Shown here one piece after another: positions 1-8,163 of a DNA stretch of 64,000 bases. Below the pieces are notes generated by a model, which was given only the letters and a program-made list of their open reading frames with translations, was not told the DNA's origin and did not search any database. The stretch spans positions 48,371 to 112,370 of the forward strand of contig NZ_STFX01000004.1 of the NCBI RefSeq assembly GCF_005222915.1, written 5' to 3'. The translations under genes were made by a program, and so were the position numbers. Source of the DNA: Rhizobium sp. FKL33 (GTDB taxonomy: Bacteria; Pseudomonadota; Alphaproteobacteria; Rhizobiales; Rhizobiaceae). Within the stretch, counting starts at the first letter, position 1. Each line of letters begins with the position of its first letter.

Positions 1-338
1 TGAAGCTGTGGTTCACGCCGGATTTTCACGCCAAGCGCGCCGATGATCTAGCCGGCTATAAGACCATGCTGACGCGCCAATCGGTCGAAGGCTATGCGGC
101 GACCTGCGCGGCGATCCGCGACGCCGACTTCACCACTGTGGCGCCGACCATCACCGTGCCCGTGCTGACCATCGTCGGCGACCAGGACGGCTCGACGCCG
201 CCGGATCTGGTGCGCTCGACGGCCGCTCTCATTCCCGACGCCCAGTTCGAGATCATCGAGGGTTGCGGCCATATTCCCTGCGTCGAACAGCCGGCGGCGC
301 TCGCCGAACTGATCGTCGATTTCATCAACGAGGACTGA
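1..338 (+). CDS. pcaD: 3-oxoadipate enol-lactonase, C-terminal part (cut by window edge)
   Basis: The reading frame is open from the first bases of the window and stops at 338, so only about the last 110 residues of an alpha/beta hydrolase are seen. The visible part holds the acid-residue strand (VGDQDGSTPP) and the catalytic His region (GCGHIP) expected of this fold. PcaD hydrolyses 3-oxoadipate enol-lactone to 3-oxoadipate in the protocatechuate branch of the beta-ketoadipate pathway, in the cytoplasm. The call rests on the fold plus its position 3 bp before pcaC, then pcaH and pcaG. The nucleophile serine lies outside the window. The internal ATG at 66 is not a start, because coding continues upstream of it. 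Confidence 0.9.
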   Translation, partial: KLWFTPDFHAKRADDLAGYKTMLTRQSVEGYAATCAAIRDADFTTVAPTITVPVLTIVGDQDGSTPPDLVRSTAALIPDAQFEIIEGCGHIPCVEQPAALAELIVDFINED

Positions 339-341
339 CAC

Positions 342-755
342 GTGACGGACGCTTCCCAGACGGAACGGCATCGGCAAGGCATGGCGACGCGGCGCTCGGT
401 GCTCGGCGACGCGCATGTGGACAGGGCCGAGGCGGCCAAGACCGCCTTCGACGAACCCTTTCAAGCGCTGATCACCGAAGCAGCCTGGGGGCATGTGTGG
501 TCGCGGCCGGAATGGACCAAGCGCGAGCGCTCGATGGTGACGATCGCGCTTCTGGCCGCGCTCGGCCAGGACGAGGAGGTGGCGATGCATGTGCGCGCCA
601 CCGCCAATACCGGGGCGACGCCCGAGGATCTGCGCGAGGCCATGCTGCATGTGGCCATTTATGCCGGCGTGCCGGCCGCCAATCACGCCATCAAAATCAT
701 AAAAAAAGTGCTGGATGAGATGAACGCCACTCAATCTCATGGAGGAAAAGCATGA
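342..755 (+). CDS. pcaC: 4-carboxymuconolactone decarboxylase
   Basis: A 137-residue protein starting with GTG three bases after pcaD stops. It matches the single-domain carboxymuconolactone decarboxylase family: a central helix with [16 protein letters not shown], then [17 protein letters not shown], the conserved H...G...Y.G.PA pattern. It decarboxylates gamma-carboxymuconolactone to 3-oxoadipate enol-lactone, the substrate of PcaD just upstream. The length is normal for stand-alone PcaC. It overlaps pcaH by four bases (ATGA), so translation of the two is probably coupled. Confidence 0.95.
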   Translation: MTDASQTERHRQGMATRRSVLGDAHVDRAEAAKTAFDEPFQALITEAAWGHVWSRPEWTKRERSMVTIALLAALGQDEEVAMHVRATANTGATPEDLREAMLHVAIYAGVPAANHAIKIIKKVLDEMNATQSHGGKA

Positions 756-1495
756 GCAGCAATCAGAGGCCCGAAACCGGCGCCTTCTACGCCCGCGACC
801 GCGCCTGGCATCCGCCGGCGCTGACGCCGCTTTACAAGACATCGGTGGCGCGTTCGCCGCAGCGCGCGCTGCTGTCGCTCGACGGCACCAAGAGCGAGAT
901 CACCGGGCCGGTCTTCGGCCACAACATGCTCAACGAGCTGGATAACGACCTGATCGTCAATTACGCCAAGCCCGGCGAAATGGCGATCGGCCAACGCATT
1001 CTCGTGCATGGCCGGGTGCTCGACGAGCGCGGCAAGGGCGTGGCCGGCGCGCTGGTGGAATTCTGGCAGGCCAATGCCGGCGGCCGCTACCGCCACAAGA
1101 AGGAAACCTATCTCGCCCCTCTCGATCCCAATTTCGGCGGCTTCGGCCGGACGATCACCGACGAGGACGGTTACTACTGGTTCAAGACCATCCAGCCGGG
1201 CCCTTACCCCTGGATGAACTGGGTCAATGACTGGCGTCCCGCCCATATCCATTTCTCGGTATTCGGCCATGGCTTTGCCCAGAGGCTGATCACGCAGATG
1301 TATTTCGAGGGCGATCCGCTGATCTGGAAATGTCCGATCGTCAAGACGATCCCGGATGAGGAGGCCATCAAGCAGTTGATCGCGCCGCTCGACATGAATT
1401 CGACCATTCCGATGGACATGCGCGCCTATAAATTCGACGTGGTGTTGCGCGGCCGCCGCTCGACCCTGTTCGAGAACCGCAAGGAGGGCAACTGA
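752..1495 (+). CDS. pcaH: Protocatechuate 3,4-dioxygenase, beta subunit
   Basis: A 247-residue intradiol dioxygenase subunit. The non-haem Fe(III) ligands expected for PcaH are visible: Tyr113 (GRYRHK), Tyr152 (GPYPW), His165 and His167 (RPAHIHF). With the alpha subunit PcaG it cleaves protocatechuate between its hydroxyls to 3-carboxy-cis,cis-muconate. A good ribosome-binding site (GGAGGAAAA) precedes the ATG, which overlaps the pcaC stop. The iron-binding chain and its partner are adjacent, as in other pca operons. Confidence 0.97.
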   Translation: MSSNQRPETGAFYARDRAWHPPALTPLYKTSVARSPQRALLSLDGTKSEITGPVFGHNMLNELDNDLIVNYAKPGEMAIGQRILVHGRVLDERGKGVAGALVEFWQANAGGRYRHKKETYLAPLDPNFGGFGRTITDEDGYYWFKTIQPGPYPWMNWVNDWRPAHIHFSVFGHGFAQRLITQMYFEGDPLIWKCPIVKTIPDEEAIKQLIAPLDMNSTIPMDMRAYKFDVVLRGRRSTLFENRKEGN

Positions 1496-1496
1496 C

Positions 1497-2120
1497 ATGG
1501 TGCAGAAGCTCGATTATCTCAAGGAAACCGCCTCCCAGACCGCAGGCCCCTATGTGCATATCGGCTGCACGCCGAATTTCACCGGCATTCACGGGGTCTA
1601 TGACAGCGATCTCGGCTCCGGTCCGCTTTACAACGACAAGACACGCGGCGAGCGCATCACCATCAAGGGCCGGGTGATCGACGGAACCGGCACGCCCTTG
1701 CGCGATGCGCTGGTGGAGATCTGGCAGGCCGACGCCGACGGCTTCTACAACAGCCCGTCAGAGACGCGCGGCAAGGCCGACCCGAACTTCTTCGGCTGGG
1801 GCCGCTGCCCTGCCGACATGGACAGTGGCGAATTCACCTTCCAGACCATCAAGCCGGGACGCGTTCCCTTCCGCGACAAGGACCCGCGGCTGATGGCGCC
1901 GCATGTCACGCTCTGGATCGTGGCGCGCGGCATCAATATTGGGCTCAACACACGGATGTATTTCTCCGACGAGCCCGAAGCCAATGCAGAAGATCCGATC
2001 CTCAAGACGATCGAGCATCGCGTGCGGGTGCCAACGCTGATCGGCCAACGGGATGGCGATGTCGTGACCTTCGACATCCATCTGCAGGGCGAGAAGGAAA
2101 CGATCTTTTTCGATATTTGA
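1497..2120 (+). CDS. pcaG: Protocatechuate 3,4-dioxygenase, alpha subunit
   Basis: A 207-residue intradiol dioxygenase-fold protein starting one base after the pcaH stop. It keeps the family core (LVEIWQADADGFY, PNFFGWGRC, TIKPG, APHVTLWIVARG) but lacks the two-His RPAHIH signature of the iron-binding chain, which is the normal alpha-subunit pattern. It forms the (alpha-beta)n oligomer with PcaH that opens the protocatechuate ring. It is the last gene of this pca unit before a 181-bp gap. Confidence 0.96.
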   Translation: MVQKLDYLKETASQTAGPYVHIGCTPNFTGIHGVYDSDLGSGPLYNDKTRGERITIKGRVIDGTGTPLRDALVEIWQADADGFYNSPSETRGKADPNFFGWGRCPADMDSGEFTFQTIKPGRVPFRDKDPRLMAPHVTLWIVARGINIGLNTRMYFSDEPEANAEDPILKTIEHRVRVPTLIGQRDGDVVTFDIHLQGEKETIFFDI

Positions 2121-2301
2121 GCGGATCAGAAAAGGCTCTGTGGAGCAACTCTCATGCGCCCACCTCCAGTCTAGTGGGCGTGTGATTGCACTTTGAAGAG
2201 AAGACAGCATAGAATGCCGCGTTGCTCCGTGTAACGTCGGCGGAGCAACTGCATTTGGCTGTTGGACCTTTCGGCGAAGCGGAACTCATAGGACCATTGT
2301 C

Positions 2302-2661
2302 ATGGGCTACGCATTGTTTAATGTCGTGTTCTTGATCGGGCCCTTGCTGGCTTCAGCCTTTGAAGTTGTCTCGCCATCTGCGACGGCGCTGCCGGAAATA
2401 GCGAGGAACCTGCCCTACGATTTTAAAGAAGCAACAGACGAGTTCGAGCGGCGGCTCAAAGAGAAATTTCCCGTCTCAATGTCTGCAGCAGAGGTCAGGT
2501 CTCGCCTCGCAAAACAAGGTTTCAAGGTAGACGCTGCAACCAACACTGCAGAATTTGAGACAAGCGGGCACCTTTGCATTTTGAGATGGCGCCTCATCTG
2601 GGAGGAGCAAGGTGGGATCGTTACCGCCCTGCATGCAGCTTATGGTGGGATTTGTCCGTAG
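2302..2661 (+). CDS. Small exported protein of unknown function
   Basis: A 119-residue reading frame that I do not recognise with confidence. It begins with a hydrophobic stretch (about residues 3-20, ending LLASAFE) that could be a signal peptide or membrane anchor. A soluble part follows, with a charged helix (DEFERRLKEKFPVSM) and the pattern EVRSRLAKQGFKVD, then two cysteines near the end. It sits between pcaG and pcaR. Its codon use is less GC-rich than the flanking pca genes, which suggests later insertion. The upstream Shine-Dalgarno is weak (AGGACC). It may be expressed, but no link to aromatic catabolism is visible. Confidence 0.5.
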   Translation: MGYALFNVVFLIGPLLASAFEVVSPSATALPEIARNLPYDFKEATDEFERRLKEKFPVSMSAAEVRSRLAKQGFKVDAATNTAEFETSGHLCILRWRLIWEEQGGIVTALHAAYGGICP

Positions 2662-2708
2662 AGAACAAAGTTCCAATGAGTGGGCTTAAAAGAGCGTTTG
2701 CTGTCGGA

Positions 2709-3467
2709 TCATACCAGCACATGTGATAGTTCCGCTTTCACTGATAGAAGCGCTGGCAGGTAACGTTCAAGCATCGCAGAGACCGGCTCGCCGCTTGCCG
2801 CGAGGCCGACATTCAGGGACGCAACCACCTTTCCTCTGGCGCTTGTCAAAGGCACAGCAATGGAGCGTAGGCCGATTTCGACCTCTTGATCGTTGATGGC
2901 ATAACCCTGAGTGCGCACCTCGCCGAGCAATGTCATCAGTTGTTCAATGTCGACTATCGTGCGGTCTGTCCGCTTCTCGCGCCGAGAAGCTTGGAGCAGT
3001 AGCCTGGCCTCCGCCGGATCGAGCGCCGCGAGCAGGATGCGGCCCATGGAGGTGCAATAGGCCGGCAGGCGCGAGCCCGGCATCAGCGCGATCGACATGA
3101 CCCGCCGCTGAGCGGCGCGCGCCACATAGACGATCTCGGTCTCATCGAGAATGCAGACGGAACTGCTTTCACCGATCTCCTGGCTGAGCCGATCAAGCAC
3201 CGGCTGCACGATGCGTGGCAGCGGCATGGCGGCGAGGCTGCCGACGCCCAGACGCAAGACCCTCGGCGTGAGCGTGAAGAATTTGCCGTCGTAATCGGCG
3301 TATCCGCCTTCGGCGAGCGTCAGGAGACAGCGGCGCGTCGTGGCGCGGTCGAGCCCCGCCAGCGTCGCCGCTTCGGTGATCGACAGGCGGGGACGCTCGG
3401 CGCTGAAGGCTTCGATGACCTTTAGCCCCTTCATCAATCCGCCCATGATGTCACGCGGTTCGGCCAT
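2709..3467 (-). CDS. pcaR: IclR-family regulator of the pca genes (PcaR-like)
   Basis: A 252-residue IclR-type transcription factor. The N-terminal winged helix-turn-helix spans about residues 8-70 (SITEAATLAGLDRATTRRCL). The C-terminal effector-binding domain contains the family patterns GSRLPAYCTSMGRILLA and YAINDQEVEIGLRSIAVPL. IclR members PcaR and PcaU activate beta-ketoadipate genes in response to beta-ketoadipate; that role is inferred here from divergence from pcaIJF and from a large operator-like palindrome in the shared promoter region. The ATG at 3467 is preceded by GAGGAGG on the minus strand. Confidence 0.88.
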   Translation of the reverse strand: MAEPRDIMGGLMKGLKVIEAFSAERPRLSITEAATLAGLDRATTRRCLLTLAEGGYADYDGKFFTLTPRVLRLGVGSLAAMPLPRIVQPVLDRLSQEIGESSSVCILDETEIVYVARAAQRRVMSIALMPGSRLPAYCTSMGRILLAALDPAEARLLLQASRREKRTDRTIVDIEQLMTLLGEVRTQGYAINDQEVEIGLRSIAVPLTSARGKVVASLNVGLAASGEPVSAMLERYLPALLSVKAELSHVLV

Positions 3468-3482
3468 GGCGATGCCTCCTCT

Positions 3483-3535
3483 CCATCAAATTGTGCGATA
3501 TTCGTACAAATATCTTATATCGCACAATTTGATGG
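3483..3535. promoter_or_regulatory. Perfect 19-bp inverted repeat, probable PcaR operator
   Basis: Bases 3483-3501 and 3517-3535 are exact reverse complements over 19 bp, separated by 15 bp. Each arm contains TTGTGCGATAT or its complement, close to the GTTCGATAATCGCAC-type half sites described for PcaU/PcaR. The spacer carries an additional partial copy (TTCGTACA). It lies between pcaR and pcaI, 16 bp from the pcaR start and 75 bp from the pcaI start, so it can serve both autoregulation and pcaIJF activation. Confidence 0.75.
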
Positions 3536-3610
3536 ACGTCGATCCGGGACGGGATTATTTCTTCTCTGCAAGCCGACCGGTTCTCCGTGCGGTCGGGATG
3601 GAGGTTCCGA

Positions 3611-4318
3611 ATGGACAAGACAGTTTCCAGCGCGGCTGACGCCGTCGCCGCGATCGGCGATGGCGCGACCGTGATGATCGGCGGCTTCGGCGGCTCCGGC
3701 GCGCCGATCGAACTTATTCACGCGCTGATCGACAAGCGGCCAACCGGCCTGACGGTGATCAACAACAATGCCGGCAATGGCCGCATCGGCATCGCGGCGA
3801 TGATCGACGCCGGCATGGTCAGGAAGATGATCTGCTCGTTTCCGCGCTCGTCGGATCCGCGCGCCTTCACCGACCGCTATCTGGCCGGCCAGATCGAACT
3901 GGAACTCGTGCCGCAGGGCACGCTCGCCGAGCGCATCCGCGCCGGGGGCGCCGGCATTCCCGCCTTCTACACGCCGACCGCCTTTGGCACCGAACTCGCC
4001 AATGGCAAGGTGATCGCCGAATTCGACGGCCGCTCTTACGTGCAGGAGCGCTGGCTGAAGGCGGATTTCGCCATCGTCAAGGGCCATATCGGCGACCGCC
4101 ACGGCAACCTGACCTACAACAAGGCCGGCCGGAATTTTAATCCGCTGATGTGCATGGCGGCCAAGACCACGATCGTGCAGGTCTCGAAGATCGTGGAAGC
4201 CGGCGAGATCGATCCCGAACAGGTCGTGACCCCCGGCATCTTCGTCAACCAGGTCGTCGAGATCCCCAACCCGCAACAGGAAGAAGAGCTCATCCGAGCC
4301 GGAGTGGCCTATATATGA
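3611..4318 (+). CDS. pcaI: 3-oxoadipate CoA-transferase, subunit A
   Basis: A 235-residue class I CoA-transferase alpha subunit. The glycine-rich CoA-binding segment GGFGGSGAPIEL lies near residue 25, and the family blocks FPRSSDPRAF and FYTPTAFGTELA follow. With PcaJ it transfers CoA from succinyl-CoA to 3-oxoadipate. I chose the ATG at 3611 (MDKTVSS) rather than an upstream in-frame start, because GGAGG sits 10 bases before it and the extra residues match nothing in the family. It overlaps pcaJ by four bases (ATGA). Confidence 0.95.
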   Translation: MDKTVSSAADAVAAIGDGATVMIGGFGGSGAPIELIHALIDKRPTGLTVINNNAGNGRIGIAAMIDAGMVRKMICSFPRSSDPRAFTDRYLAGQIELELVPQGTLAERIRAGGAGIPAFYTPTAFGTELANGKVIAEFDGRSYVQERWLKADFAIVKGHIGDRHGNLTYNKAGRNFNPLMCMAAKTTIVQVSKIVEAGEIDPEQVVTPGIFVNQVVEIPNPQQEEELIRAGVAYI

Positions 4319-5004
4319 GCATCGACACGCGCGAAGACATCAAGCTTTCCAACGCCCAGATCGCCTGGCGCGCCGCCCAGGACATCGAGGACGGCGCCTA
4401 TGTCAATCTCGGCATCGGCTTTCCGGAAATGGTCGCCAAATTCCAGCCGCCGGGCCGGGAGGCGATCTTCCACACCGAAAACGGCATTCTGAATTTCGGC
4501 GAAGCGCCGAAGCCCGGCGAGGAAGACTGGGACCTGATCAACGCCGGCAAGAAGGCCGTGACGCTGAAGCCGGGCGCCGCTTTCTTCCACCATGCTGACA
4601 GTTTCGCCATGGTGCGCGGCGGCCATCTCGATGTGGCCATCCTCGGCGCCTATCAGGTGGCTGAAAACGGCGATCTGGCCAATTGGCGCGTCGGCTCCAA
4701 GGGCGTGCCCGCGGTGGGCGGCGCGATGGATCTGGTGCATGGCGCCAAGCAGGTCTTCGTCATCACCGAACATGTAACCAAGACCGGCGAGCCGAAGCTG
4801 GTGGAGCGCTGCGCCTTCCCGCTGACCGGCGTCGGCTGCATCACCCGCGTCTACACCAGCCATGCGGTTATCGACATCAGGAACGGCCATTTCGTGGTGC
4901 GCGAGAAGCTTGCGGGCATGACCATGGGTGAATTGCAGGCTATGACCGGTGCCCCCCTCCATATCGAGGGCGAGGTCGCCGATCTCATCGTGCCCGCGCT
5001 TTAA
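4315..5004 (+). CDS. pcaJ: 3-oxoadipate CoA-transferase, subunit B
   Basis: A 229-residue class I CoA-transferase beta subunit. The catalytic glutamate that forms the glutamyl-CoA thioester is Glu55 in HTENGILNFG. N-terminal GAYVNLGIGFPEMV and C-terminal TGEPKLVERCAFPLTGV are typical. The ATG at 4315 overlaps the pcaI stop; a longer in-frame upstream extension exists but would lie inside pcaI. Five bases separate it from pcaF, so pcaI, pcaJ and pcaF form one transcription unit. Confidence 0.96.
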   Translation: MSIDTREDIKLSNAQIAWRAAQDIEDGAYVNLGIGFPEMVAKFQPPGREAIFHTENGILNFGEAPKPGEEDWDLINAGKKAVTLKPGAAFFHHADSFAMVRGGHLDVAILGAYQVAENGDLANWRVGSKGVPAVGGAMDLVHGAKQVFVITEHVTKTGEPKLVERCAFPLTGVGCITRVYTSHAVIDIRNGHFVVREKLAGMTMGELQAMTGAPLHIEGEVADLIVPAL

Positions 5005-5009
5005 GGACA

Positions 5010-6218
5010 ATGACCATGACCGACGCATTTATCTGCGCCTATATCCGCACGCCCATCGGCCGTTTCGGCGGTTCGCTGTCTTCCGTCCGCGCCGACGATC
5101 TCGGCGCCGTGCCGCTCAAGGCGCTGATGGCGGCGCATTCCACGGTGGATTTCGCCGCCGTGGACGAGGTGATCTTCGGCTGCGCCAACCAGGCGGGCGA
5201 AGACAACCGCAATGTCGCGCGTATGTCCGCGCTGCTGTCCGGCCTGCCCGTCTCGGTGCCCGGCACGACGATGAACCGGCTCTGCGGCTCCGGCATGGAC
5301 GCGGTGATCACCGCCGCCCGCGCCATCAAGGCCGGTGAAGCCGAATTGATCATCGCCGGCGGTGTGGAAAGCATGAGCCGCGCCCCCTTCGTGATGCCGA
5401 AAGCCGAGAGCGCTTTTTCGCGCGCGGCGGAAATCCATGACACGACCATCGGCTGGCGCTTCGTCAATCCGCTGATGAAAAAGCAGTATGGCGTCGATTC
5501 CATGCCGGAGACGGCGGAGAACGTCGCCAACGATTACAAGGTCAGCCGCGAGGACCAGGACGCCTTCGCCGTGCGCTCGCAGGCCAAGGCGTCGGCGGCG
5601 CAGGCCAATAGCCGTCTCGCCCGCGAAATCACGCCGGTGACCATACCCCAGAAGAAGGGCGACGCCATCGTCGTGGACAAGGACGAGCATCCCCGCACCA
5701 CATCGATCGAAGCGCTCGGCAAGCTCCGGCCGATCGTCCGCGCCGACGGCACGATCACCGCCGGCAACGCCTCGGGGGTCAATGACGGCGCGGCCGCCCT
5801 GATCATCGCCTCGGAAGCGGCGGCGAAAAAGCATGGCCTGACCCCGATCGCCCGCATTCTCGGCGGCGCGACCGCCGGCGTGCCGCCGCGCATCATGGGC
5901 ATCGGCCCCGCGCCTGCGACCCAGAAGCTTCTCGACCGGCTGGGCCTGACCCAGGACCAGCTCGACGTGATCGAACTCAACGAAGCCTTCGCCAGCCAGG
6001 GCCTTGCGACGCTGCGCCAGCTCGGCGTCGCCGACGATGACGACCGCGTCAACCGCAATGGCGGCGCGATCGCGCTCGGCCACCCGCTCGGCATGTCGGG
6101 CGCACGCATCGCCGGCACGGCGGCGCTGGAACTCACGCTGACTGGCGGCCGCTATGCGGTGGCGACGATGTGCATCGGCGTCGGCCAGGGCATCGCCATC
6201 GCGCTCGAACGCGTCTAA
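5010..6218 (+). CDS. pcaF: 3-oxoadipyl-CoA thiolase
   Basis: A 402-residue thiolase. The acyl-accepting nucleophile is Cys92 (NRLCGSGMDAV); the other catalytic residues are His358 (GHPLGMSG) and Cys388 (ATMCIGVGQG). It cleaves 3-oxoadipyl-CoA to succinyl-CoA and acetyl-CoA, the last step of the pathway. Two possible starts, ATG at 5010 and ATG at 5016, are both plausible. Position directly after pcaIJ distinguishes it from a general acetyl-CoA acetyltransferase. Confidence 0.95.
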   Translation: MTMTDAFICAYIRTPIGRFGGSLSSVRADDLGAVPLKALMAAHSTVDFAAVDEVIFGCANQAGEDNRNVARMSALLSGLPVSVPGTTMNRLCGSGMDAVITAARAIKAGEAELIIAGGVESMSRAPFVMPKAESAFSRAAEIHDTTIGWRFVNPLMKKQYGVDSMPETAENVANDYKVSREDQDAFAVRSQAKASAAQANSRLAREITPVTIPQKKGDAIVVDKDEHPRTTSIEALGKLRPIVRADGTITAGNASGVNDGAAALIIASEAAAKKHGLTPIARILGGATAGVPPRIMGIGPAPATQKLLDRLGLTQDQLDVIELNEAFASQGLATLRQLGVADDDDRVNRNGGAIALGHPLGMSGARIAGTAALELTLTGGRYAVATMCIGVGQGIAIALERV

Positions 6219-6225
6219 GCTTACG

Positions 6226-6260
6226 AGGCGGGCGTCACAGCCCGCCTTTCGCATTTTCAA
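6226..6260 (+). terminator. Hairpin between pcaF and pcaB
   Basis: An exact 8-bp stem AGGCGGGC / GCCCGCCT (6226-6233 and 6240-6247) with a 6-base loop is followed by a broken T run (TTCGCATTTT). It could be a weak terminator or an mRNA-processing site that lowers pcaB expression relative to pcaIJF. There is no other promoter-like sequence before pcaB. Confidence 0.45.
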
Positions 6261-6274
6261 ATCGGACCATCCTC

Positions 6275-7336
6275 ATGAGCCAGATCGCCCTCGCTTTTCT
6301 CGACGCCCTCCTGACGGATCAGGAGATGGCGAAGCTGATGGGCACGGAGGCCGATATCGCCGCCATGCTGCGGTTCGAAACAGAACTCGCGGCGGCGCAG
6401 GCTGAACTCGGCATGATCCCCGCCGATCACGCAGAGGCGATCCGCAGCGGCGTAGCGACCTTTTCGCCCGATGTCGCGGCGCTGACCCGCGCGGTTCTGA
6501 AGGACGGCGTCGCGCCGCCCGATCTTATCCGGCAATTGCGCGCCCATATCGGCGGCGAGGCGGCCAAGAGCCTGCATGTCGGGGCCACCAGCCAGGATGT
6601 GATCGACACGGCGCTGGCGCTGAAGCTGAAGCTGGCGCTCGAGCTGCTGGAGAGCCGGCTGGGCGCCGTCACAGCGGCGCTGTCCGCCCTCGTCGCCAGC
6701 CAGGGCGATCACGCGCTGATGGGCCGGACGCGGATGCAGGCGGCGATCCCGATCACCGCGCGCGACCGCATCGAGGCCTGGCGGGCGCCGCTCGCCCGGG
6801 CGCTCCACGATCTCGCTGATGCCAGCGCCAGAAATCTGATCCTGACGCTGGCGGGCGCGGCGGGAACATCGGACAAATATGGCGACAAGGCCGAGGCGCT
6901 GCGGGCCTTGCTGACGGCGAGGCTTGGGCTTTCTGCGCCAGACTACACGCCGCATGCCCAGCGCGACCGTATCGTCGCCCTCGGAAGCTGGCTGTCGCAG
7001 GTCACGGGCGCGCTCGGCAAGATGGGCCAGGACGCAGCCCTGATGGCGCAGAACGAGATGGCCGAGATCGTGATGTCGGGCGGCGGCGCCTCCTCCGCCA
7101 TGGCGCATAAGCAGAATCCGGTGCTGGCCGAGACGCTGGTGGCGCTCGCCCGCTTCAACGCCGTGCAGATATCGGGCCTGCATCAATCGCTGGTGCATGA
7201 GCAGGAGCGCTCCGGCGCCGCCTGGACGCTCGAATGGATGATCCTGCCACCGATGCTGAATGCAACCGCGACCGCGCTCGCCCATGCCGAAACGCTGGTC
7301 GCCTCGATCCGATCGGTGGGCAAACCCAATCCTTGA
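6275..7336 (+). CDS. pcaB: 3-carboxy-cis,cis-muconate cycloisomerase
   Basis: A 353-residue member of the fumarase/aspartase superfamily. The signature loop reads GGGASSAMAHKQNPV, and LHVGATSQDVIDTALALKLK matches the TS.D..DTA block. It cyclises 3-carboxymuconate, the product of PcaHG, to 4-carboxymuconolactone, the substrate of PcaC. It is shorter than the roughly 450-residue pseudomonad enzyme, ending soon after the SSAM loop, as do the short alphaproteobacterial PcaB proteins. The ATG at 6275 (MSQIALAFLDALL) is preferred over an upstream frame that overlaps pcaF. Confidence 0.93.
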   Translation: MSQIALAFLDALLTDQEMAKLMGTEADIAAMLRFETELAAAQAELGMIPADHAEAIRSGVATFSPDVAALTRAVLKDGVAPPDLIRQLRAHIGGEAAKSLHVGATSQDVIDTALALKLKLALELLESRLGAVTAALSALVASQGDHALMGRTRMQAAIPITARDRIEAWRAPLARALHDLADASARNLILTLAGAAGTSDKYGDKAEALRALLTARLGLSAPDYTPHAQRDRIVALGSWLSQVTGALGKMGQDAALMAQNEMAEIVMSGGGASSAMAHKQNPVLAETLVALARFNAVQISGLHQSLVHEQERSGAAWTLEWMILPPMLNATATALAHAETLVASIRSVGKPNP

Positions 7337-7402
7337 GCCGGATTGTGGCTGGCATTCCCGGGCGAATCCGCTAGCGTCAGCGAAACTCAGTTGGAAATCC
7401 GC

Positions 7403-8104
7403 ATGCGCGTCCTGATCGTCGAGAATATTCATTCCACCCCCTGGGGCAATGTGGGCATCGCGCTCGAAGAGGCGCAGGCGGAAACCGTGCTCTGCCGCGC
7501 CTGGCAGGGGGATCCGCTGCCCGAGCCTGACGGCTATGACGCGATCGTGGTGCTGGGCGGCGAACAGAGCGCTCTCGATGACGACAAGCACCCTTATCTG
7601 CCCCATCTCGCCGCTTTGATGCGGCGCTTCGGCGAGGCGGACAAGCCGGTGCTCGGCATCTGCCTCGGCAGCCAGTTGCTGGCGCGGGGGCATGGCGCAA
7701 CCAATCTTCTCGGCCAAGCGAGGGAAATCGGCTGGCGCGAAGTGCGGCGCACCGAAGCGGCGGCTGATGATCCCGTCCTGTCGGTCGTGGATGACGCTTT
7801 CCCGATCTTTCAATGGCATTCCGACACGTTCACCCTGCCGGAGAGCGCGGTGCGGCTGGCGACCAATGACACGGCGACCAATCAGTGCTTCCGGGTGGGT
7901 CGGGCGAGCTATGGCATGCAGTTTCATTTCGAAGCCAACCGGGATGTGGTCGCGAGCTGGGTGAAAACCTTTCCCGAGGCCGTGGCGCGCATGGACCCGG
8001 ACTGGCTGCCCAGCTATCCCCAACGCGCCGAGACCGACGGCCGGACGGCCGATGCCATGGGGCTGGCGCTCGCCCGCGCCTGGGTGCTGCTGATCGGCGC
8101 CTGA
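7403..8104 (+). CDS. Class I glutamine amidotransferase-like protein
   Basis: A 233-residue single-domain protein with the class I glutamine amidotransferase triad: Cys87 in GICLGSQLLARG, and His175 with Glu177 in MQFHFE. Members of this stand-alone GMP-synthase-glutaminase-like group may hydrolyse glutamine or gamma-glutamyl compounds, but a precise substrate cannot be read from the sequence. The start at 7403 (MRVLIVENI) is chosen because the conserved domain begins there. It stands alone between pcaB and recF, 66 bp after pcaB. Confidence 0.82.
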   Translation: MRVLIVENIHSTPWGNVGIALEEAQAETVLCRAWQGDPLPEPDGYDAIVVLGGEQSALDDDKHPYLPHLAALMRRFGEADKPVLGICLGSQLLARGHGATNLLGQAREIGWREVRRTEAAADDPVLSVVDDAFPIFQWHSDTFTLPESAVRLATNDTATNQCFRVGRASYGMQFHFEANRDVVASWVKTFPEAVARMDPDWLPSYPQRAETDGRTADAMGLALARAWVLLIGA

Positions 8105-8163
8105 TCACCCGCCATGCATTGTTGCGGCTTTCTGGCGGCGACGAATTGCTCTAAAGGCAGGGC

